Made by a program: the position numbers and the translations under genes | From: Tolypeutes matacus | Lineage: Eukaryota; Chordata; Mammalia; Cingulata; Chlamyphoridae | Direction of reading: 5' to 3' | Length of the DNA stretch: 64,000 bases | Assembly (NCBI GenBank): GCA_026826555.1 | Contig: JAKSZT010020841.1 | Coordinates: 977,458-1,041,457 of the forward strand | In this document: positions 58,791 to 64,000 of the stretch, piece after piece | How the letters are laid out: each line of letters starts with the position of its first letter | How positions within the stretch are numbered: position 1 is the stretch's first letter | The notes under the pieces: model-generated | The model's database searches: none | What the model saw: the letters and a program-made list of their open reading frames with translations, nothing else | Told to the model about the DNA's origin: nothing

Positions 58791-59680
58791 ATGGGGAATC
58801 AGCAGTCAAACTTTGAAGAGTACTCTGGAGTGTGAAAAACATTATTAAAAAGTACGGGTGTAACTATTAAATCTTTAGCTTTTGAGGCAATTTTTTCTCT
58901 TGTACAGAAACATTGTTATTGGTTTCAGCCACAAGGGCAGAATATTTTAAATCTGAAACAATGGAAATTAGTGATAAAAGCCTTACAGTGAGCATATCAG
59001 AAGGGAGAGTCCATTCCTTTTCATGTTTGGTCTCTTTGCAATCTTCTTACTCTGGCCCTTGAGCCTCTTCACACAGAATCTAGTGAGCCCTCCAAAAATG
59101 TGGAGGTGGAGGATTCTGTCCCTGATCAGCTTGTGGCTGATTTACATTTGTATGACAATGAATGTTCTGAAAGTGAATATCCAGAGCCTCATACACAGGC
59201 TTGTGTTGCCGTGGCTACCACAAGGTGTCCCTACAGCACTTTTCAAGCTATTAATAACCCTTCAGTTCCAGGTGCAGATGTTGATGTGCCTAAAGAGACT
59301 TCCCTTAACCCACCATTTGCCCCAACTTGACTTCAGTCAAGTTCCCTAAGCCCCTTTTTTGAGCCATCTTTAGATCCTCCTAAAGCATCTTTGAAAATTG
59401 CTTTACCACAGACCACACTCTTAAAAAGCATAGCACAAGCAAGTAAAGCAGGTGATCCTGAAGCTTTGCAGCTTCTTTCAGGTAACAGAACCTGTTTCAA
59501 CTATGGAAAGGCTGGTCATTATCAAGAAGATTATAAAAATCAGCCCTCTCCAACAGCACCACCTGTTCAAAATTCACAATGGATTAATGTTAATTTCACC
59601 CCAAAAAGTTCTCAGCATTCTTATGTGTGGCCACCCAGAGAAGTGTCCACCTGGATGTTGCCACTACCAAAAAATTAATA
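58791..59680 (+). pseudogene. betaretrovirus-like gag remnant, capsid region missing
   Basis: Gag builds the viral core. The matrix start MGNQQSNF lies at 58791 (second-codon Gly suits myristoylation). A stop occurs about 14 codons in, and several frame changes follow. A proline/acid-rich middle is readable at 59100-59330. A nucleocapsid zinc knuckle of the CX2CX4HX4C type is at about 59490-59530, with two of three cysteines changed to tyrosine. Total length is about 0.9 kb against about 1.9 kb for an intact gag, and no capsid motif (major homology region) is visible, so the capsid was probably deleted. Confidence 0.8.
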
Positions 59681-59684
59681 CTTG

Positions 59685-59811
59685 AGAAACAAAATAAAGT
59701 CTGTCTAACCAATTCAGGAGCAAAAGCGATTATTCCAAAAAAATTAGTAAGATTAATATTAGAAAGATCTAGCATTAGTTGCAGGAGCATCACTATTCTG
59801 CCAAAGAGTTA
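59685..59811 (+). pseudogene. retroviral protease remnant
   Basis: A 61-codon frame (59627-59812) contains CLTNSGAKAIIPK. The aspartyl-protease signature (L)-DTGA is represented by NSGA, so the catalytic aspartate is lost. It directly follows the gag remnant in the expected order. Only the N-terminal third of a protease is present. Confidence 0.6.
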
Positions 59812-61310
59812 ACTAAAATAAGGAAAATATTCCAGCAGCAACTTTGTAAACCTTCTACTGCTTACATAATGATAAGGCTGTGGGATGATAGAGGCTTATA
59901 AAATTAAGCCACTGGAAAAGTAAGAAAACTTAGCAATACAGTTTCCAGAAAAATTCTCAAAAGCAGTAAAATCAAAGATGTATGTTTCTATTGATGTGTT
60001 GTAACCTTGTTTTGTGTTCGTCTGTCTGTTCATTGTCAGTGTATATTTTGATAGCTCCGGATGGTAGTATTAAATAGATAGATGAAAATTATTATAAAAG
60101 CTCTATTCAAATGGCCAAAATTAAATAAGTGCTTATATTAATAACTAAATATGGGTATTAATTTAAAATAATAAAAATAGTTATAATCAAATTAAATCAT
60201 TTTTCTAACAAGTTTAATGTTGATAGTAATTGAACGTTGTCAGAAGTTTGCTTTTATTATTAAGGAAAAGAAAGTAATTTTATCCTAAGATAAAATGACT
60301 AGTTATTAAAACAAAGTTAAAGTTTTATTCTTTCTCAAGGTTTCTCAAGTCATTAATCTGTTTTAGTAAAAGTTTCCACAGAGCTTTTCTCCTTAAAAAT
60401 CAGTATGCAAAAAAGAAAGTCTGTTTTATCAAAGCAGCTTCTTATGCTTTAACCTCATTGTTTCCTGAAAGAAACAAGTTTTATCACTTTTAAAAGAACA
60501 TAATGATCAAACCTGCTTTCTCAAAAAGTAGCTTTTTATATCAAACTGTTACAAATGATTTGGTCTATTACCTAGAAAAAGATAAAATATTAAAAATAGT
60601 TAAGTTCATGTGATATATTATAAGTTGAATGAAGTATGTAAAACTGTTGCACAATTGAAAGAAATTTTCTAACTTTATGACATTTAAAGTTGTATGAATA
60701 AAAAGTTCATATGAATACTTTTCAAAAGGGGTTGTATTTCTCCCTGGAGGAGCTGGCCACTCTCCTGGGGACTGATGCATAAACCTTAAAATATACTGCC
60801 CAAGGAGTATTATGTTCCTTCCTGGGGAGGCTGTCCCCTTCCTCAGGAATTAGCAAAATACTCACAAGTTGGAATCTATAGTATCGAATTCATTAATCCT
60901 AAACACAGTCAACCAAAACTCTAGTATCAGTTGCTAATTCAACACTTCTCAGGTAAAAGCTAAATATTGGTAAGTATATATATATATAGCTGCTCTATTT
61001 ATCTGTCATTCTGTAACTTTGTTCAATATTAACTTAATCTTTTAATTGATTATGTTATTCATGTTTCTCACTCTAATTGTTGGTATAAGCTTATTAAACT
61101 AAATATTAACATTTATCTTATACCTAGCTAACAATAAGCCAACTATATTAGAGTGTCACCTTGTTTGGTAAGCATGTGAATGTATGTATACATATTATAA
61201 AAGATTGGAATATAACAGATAAACCCATTTATAAACAATCCTTCACTTATTTTATATTCTTTCAATTATTAATGAAAATACATTAACTAAATATCACTAA
61301 AAGGTCCTGC
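59812..61310. other. non-coding segment replacing pol
   Basis: About 1.5 kb of AT-rich sequence between the protease remnant and the integrase C-terminus. I find no reverse transcriptase (no YxDD-like context), RNase H or integrase HHCC motif in any frame. A GC-richer patch at 60720-60850 carries two imperfect copies of a 'cctggaggagctgg'/'cctggggaggctg' motif. It could be a fill-in from another element or a natural feature of this retroviral family. Confidence 0.6.
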
Positions 61311-61318
61311 CACAAGAA

Positions 61319-61857
61319 ATGTTCAATACACTCACCATGTGTCAATATTATGTCTTTAAGGCTTTATGCCTTACTTGTTCTGCCTTCCCACAACATGTAT
61401 TTACCCTCATTGCAGCCCCCTCAAAAACACTTTTAACACAACTCTATAAACATCTCCAACATTCTCTTACCCAAGCAAATAACCCCCAAGGACAAGGAAT
61501 AGTAGAAAAAAGCAATAACTTACTAAAATTAATGTTGCAAGAAATAAAGGGGGAGATGGAGGGGAATCTGCTAAAGAAAAACTATCTAAAGCATTGCTTA
61601 CCTTAAATTTTCTTAATAGACAACAAATTTCTAATACCACAGCAGAAGAAAGACAATGGGAGGTTAATAAAAAGAATGAAAATGAAAAATGTGGACAACT
61701 GATATATTGGAAAAATGAAACAACCAATAAATGGGAAAAAGGAGAGGTAAAAATTTGGGGCCGAGGTTTTTCTATTATCATTACAGAAACAGGAGAACAG
61801 CAGTGGATCTCCTCCAGAAGAATCAAGCCTAGAGTTGAAGTTGCTGCCAAAACTTAA
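61319..61857 (+). pseudogene. integrase C-terminal remnant (pol end)
   Basis: Integrase inserts viral DNA. From about 61440 the core's last part is visible: NPQGQGIVE (about 61478-61504), whose E is the third residue of the DDE triad. A helical stretch LLKLMLQEIKGE follows, and a frame change at about 61600. The DNA-binding tail comes next (TLNFLNRQQ; WGRGFSIIITETGEQQWISSRRIK) and a TAA at 61855. D, D and the HHCC zinc domain are absent. The frame overlaps env by 23 bp, as in betaretroviruses. Confidence 0.85.
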
Positions 61858-63604
61858 ACTATGGATGTGGTGGTTTCACATTGGATTAATTATAGGTAAA
61901 GTTTTAGGTGAAGGTAAGATACCATATCAGAATTACACTTATTTGGCATACATTACCAACCCTCCTCTTTTAGAGCTGTTAACTTGGGCCGAAGAGTCTT
62001 ACCCAATTTATCTAAATCAATCTCACCATTTTCTGGGACCTATAGACTTATGGAAACCCTTAAAGCCAAAAGAAGAGGGGAAATTTACAGAAAATTTTAC
62101 TTTACCTTTTATAGACCACCTTCTTTGTATTGGACATGGTTCTGCATGCATGCAACCTCAAAATTGCAGTGTAGTTTTTGTATGTTTGTTTGTTTGTTTG
62201 TTTTTCTTTTTTTTCTTTTATTATTTTTTATTTTTTTCTTTTTTTGCAGTGTAGTCTTAACAGAGAAAAATCAAACTCCAATTTATATTCTCATTTTCCC
62301 TTCTTTACCATATAAATCTGAAAATATGGTAAATCTTACAAGTCCCTCTCAAAACAGATTACTAAATGACAAATGGCATGTATGTCATGCTTTTACAGAG
62401 GTTGTGTTGTTTAATGATTCCTATGGAATTGTAAAGGGTCAGGCCCTTATAGGAATGCCAAAGCCTGTTAAAAACACAAATATATCTGGTTCATTAACAA
62501 TCCAGTCATAACCACTAATGACAGTAATCCTTATTTCTGGAATTTTGGTAATACGGCATTTATTAACAGCTCAATAAATTGAATAAATCAAGGAAGATTT
62601 ATCCCACAACCATGGGACACTAAACTTAACAAAATTCAAATTTATTTGTGGAAATTATTTTGGGGAACTAGCCCAATTTTCAAATGGCAAGGCAATAAAA
62701 CCAGTATTACCAGTTTAAAAAGAGTATCAACTCAATTTCTTATAGTATGTGTATGAGATCCTGTAGCTTTTATCATTGGAAAAGTAACTTTTGGTGAAAG
62801 GAATGTTAGCTGCTCCAATTACTCTTTATTTACATGTCTTAAGAATTCATATTTTCAGGAAAATCAAGCAAGAAGAAGAAAAGGACTTTGATTACCAGTT
62901 CCAATGACCAGACATTGACAGCAGTCTCAAGAATCCCATTTGCTGTGGCACTTCCTCAACCATTATTTAAATAGAACTAAAAGATTGATTGGACTTTTAA
63001 AAACAGGAATTTTGGGACTAATTGGCATCATAACTGCCACAGCTGTTGCTCGCACAGCCCTACATCTAGGAGTCCAGACTCAACAATATGTTAAGGACTG
63101 GCATAAAAATGCAAGTGAGATGTGGCATGGCCAGTATCACATTGATATGGAAGTGAATAATCTTATGAATGATCTTGAAACAACTATTATACATTTGAGT
63201 AATCAAATCTATAATTTAAAATTGTTAAGAGCTCTTAAATGTGATTGGAATGAAAGGTTTTTTTTTTTTATTACTCCTTTGCCTCATAATAATAGCATGA
63301 TTGGGAAAAAGAAAAAAATCATTTGATTTGATATAAGCCTAACATTTCTTTAGATATTTTAGAATTGCAAAAGAAAGCATTGAGCATGTCTCAAAATGAA
63401 TTGAAGGAAACCCATGGTGCAGAATTTTGGAATGAATTGTCTGAAAATTTAAATACCGTCAAACTGTTTCACTGGTTTCACAAAAAGCAGTTCAAATACA
63501 ATTTTGGATTGAATTAGGAATTATTGTTTTATGTGTTTTAATTGTTTGTACTTTCAAGGGTAGTGTAATAACATATATTCTCAGAAAAAAAATGAAAAAT
63601 TAAA
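61835..63604 (+). pseudogene. betaretrovirus-like env remnant (SU and TM)
   Basis: Env is the surface/transmembrane glycoprotein. The ATG at 61835 opens a frame with a hydrophobic leader (MWWFHIGLIIGKVLG) and SU text with N-glycosylation sites (NYT, NQS, NFT). A T-rich insertion at 62175-62243 breaks the frame; SU continues to 62511 in another frame, with further stops. TM starts in the 62940-63326 frame: a fusion-peptide-like TGILGLIGIITATAVA, a heptad-rich helix (QYVKDWHKNAS...NLMNDLETTIIHLS), then CDWN at about 63240. There a run of 11 T disrupts the second cysteine region. A membrane anchor occurs at about 63500-63575 and the end at about 63604. No CX6CC of the gammaretroviral kind is seen. 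Confidence 0.87.
62175..62243 (-). mobile_element. tail-only retroposed insertion in env
   Basis: A 69-nt, almost pure T-rich tract (with tttg repeats) lies between two perfect copies of ttgcagtgtag (62164-62174 and 62244-62254). This is an 11-bp target-site duplication around a reversed poly(A)-like tail with no body. It adds 80 nt, not a multiple of three. Confidence 0.85.
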
Positions 63605-63774
63605 TCAGATAAATGCATTTTTGTTAAGAAACTTAGCCATGAAAAACTAATTTTAAATTATTTGTGATAGAAAATAGTACACTAATAACCCCAAGATTTT
63701 ACTACTAATTATCTACATAAAAGCATACACATGAGGAACCTGAAGAAGTATAAAATATAAATGATATTGCCGAC
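63605..63774. other. sequence downstream of env
   Basis: AT-rich. A polypurine tract or LTR start is not identifiable. Confidence 0.4.
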
Positions 63775-64000
63775 TCGTGGGGCCAAGATGGCGTTAGTGT
63801 AGGAGGATGCACACTGCAAGCTCCCAGAGCAAGGCGGATTGTGCACGGGGTCCTGCCCGGGGGTCTGTGCTGTGCACGCGTGGTGTGAGAAGCTTGGGAC
63901 AACTATCTGCGCAAATCGGCGGCGTGGACCGAACGGTGGAGATTTGGAACATAGAAAGAAGCAAGGAAAAAAATAAGAAGAAAAACTGCCAAAGAGAAAA
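63775..64000 (+). mobile_element. LINE-1 element L1-d, 5' end only
   Basis: Starts 'cgtggggccaagatggcgttagtgtaggagg' and is collinear with the reversed 5' end of L1-b (30612-30440). 'ccaagatggcg' is the kind of YY1-like start seen at many mammalian L1 5' ends. The rest lies beyond the window. It keeps more CpG and more of the 5' edge than L1-b, so it may be a younger full-length copy. Confidence 0.85.

Larger units (their letters stand above)
58333..63604 (+). mobile_element. betaretrovirus-like endogenous provirus, degraded
   Basis: Order on +: LTR R-U5-like end, primer-binding site, leader with splice donor, gag remnant, protease remnant, a long non-coding segment in place of most of pol, integrase C-terminus and env overlapping the integrase end. 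The 5' LTR start is uncertain because of the L1 insertion at 57995-58318, and no 3' LTR is identifiable before the L1-d start at about 63775. All genes are broken. Betaretroviral affinity rests on the gag start, the zinc knuckle, the integrase/env overlap and the TM type. Confidence 0.85.

Noticed and set aside
61984..62511. 175-codon ORF as an intact new gene
   Set aside because: The first part is a shadow frame of env and the latter part is the shifted env frame after the T-rich insertion.

Overview
This window is mammalian nuclear DNA and almost certainly xenarthran, most likely an armadillo (Dasypus). The evidence is tRNA-derived SINEs of the armadillo DAS type (near 2478, 18825, 19640 and 31717), a young LINE-1 lineage of matching style, ancient pan-mammalian MIR, MER5-like and L1M-like fragments, and two olfactory receptor (OR) relics. 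I see no intact host protein-coding gene. The locus looks like the edge of a decayed olfactory-receptor cluster packed with nested transposons.

Layout. 1-744: AT-rich, unassigned. 745-9480: a near-full-length but decayed L1 on the + strand (called L1-a), with a solo-LTR-like insertion (1235-1742), a reverse DAS-SINE (2478-2663) and an internal ORF2 deletion at about 6837. 9481-20400: mostly unique sequence with MIRs, an OR pseudogene on the - strand (11692-12633), a 5'-inverted L1 stub (16107-16425) and a dimeric SINE (18825-19186). 20400-30790: an old L1 3' region split by a much younger, 9.3-kb, essentially full-length L1 on the - strand (L1-b, 21295-30614). L1-b has an intact 326-codon ORF1 and a frameshifted ORF2. 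31700-36080: a compound SINE with an (AAT)n tail, a second OR pseudogene (+, 33167-34104) and L1 ends. 36080-44725: a roughly 3-kb local duplication whose distal third is inverted in the second copy, with two later L1 insertions in that copy. 45460-57676: an unassigned repeat, an old ORF2 fragment, then a third long L1 (L1-c). L1-c is interrupted by a retroviral element with an Arg-type primer-binding site (47384-50343, -) and by another solo-LTR-like insertion (54068-54666, -). 57740-63604: a degraded betaretrovirus-like endogenous provirus (+). It has an R-U5-like end, leader splice donor, gag without an evident capsid domain, a protease remnant, 1.5 kb of non-coding sequence where most of pol should be, an integrase C-terminus and a broken env. 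63775-64000: the 5' end of a fourth L1 (L1-d), cut by the window edge.

Nothing here acts as a pathway. The history is one of layered insertion. The most interesting structural points are the ~9-kb L1 architecture with a roughly 2.7-kb 3'UTR holding two related 3'-end modules, two alternative L1 5' ends, an antisense ORF in the L1 5'UTR that recurs in two copies, the partly inverted duplication with paralogous empty sites, and the provirus whose pol is largely replaced by non-coding sequence. Assignments come from reading motifs and comparing copies within the window; no database search was possible.
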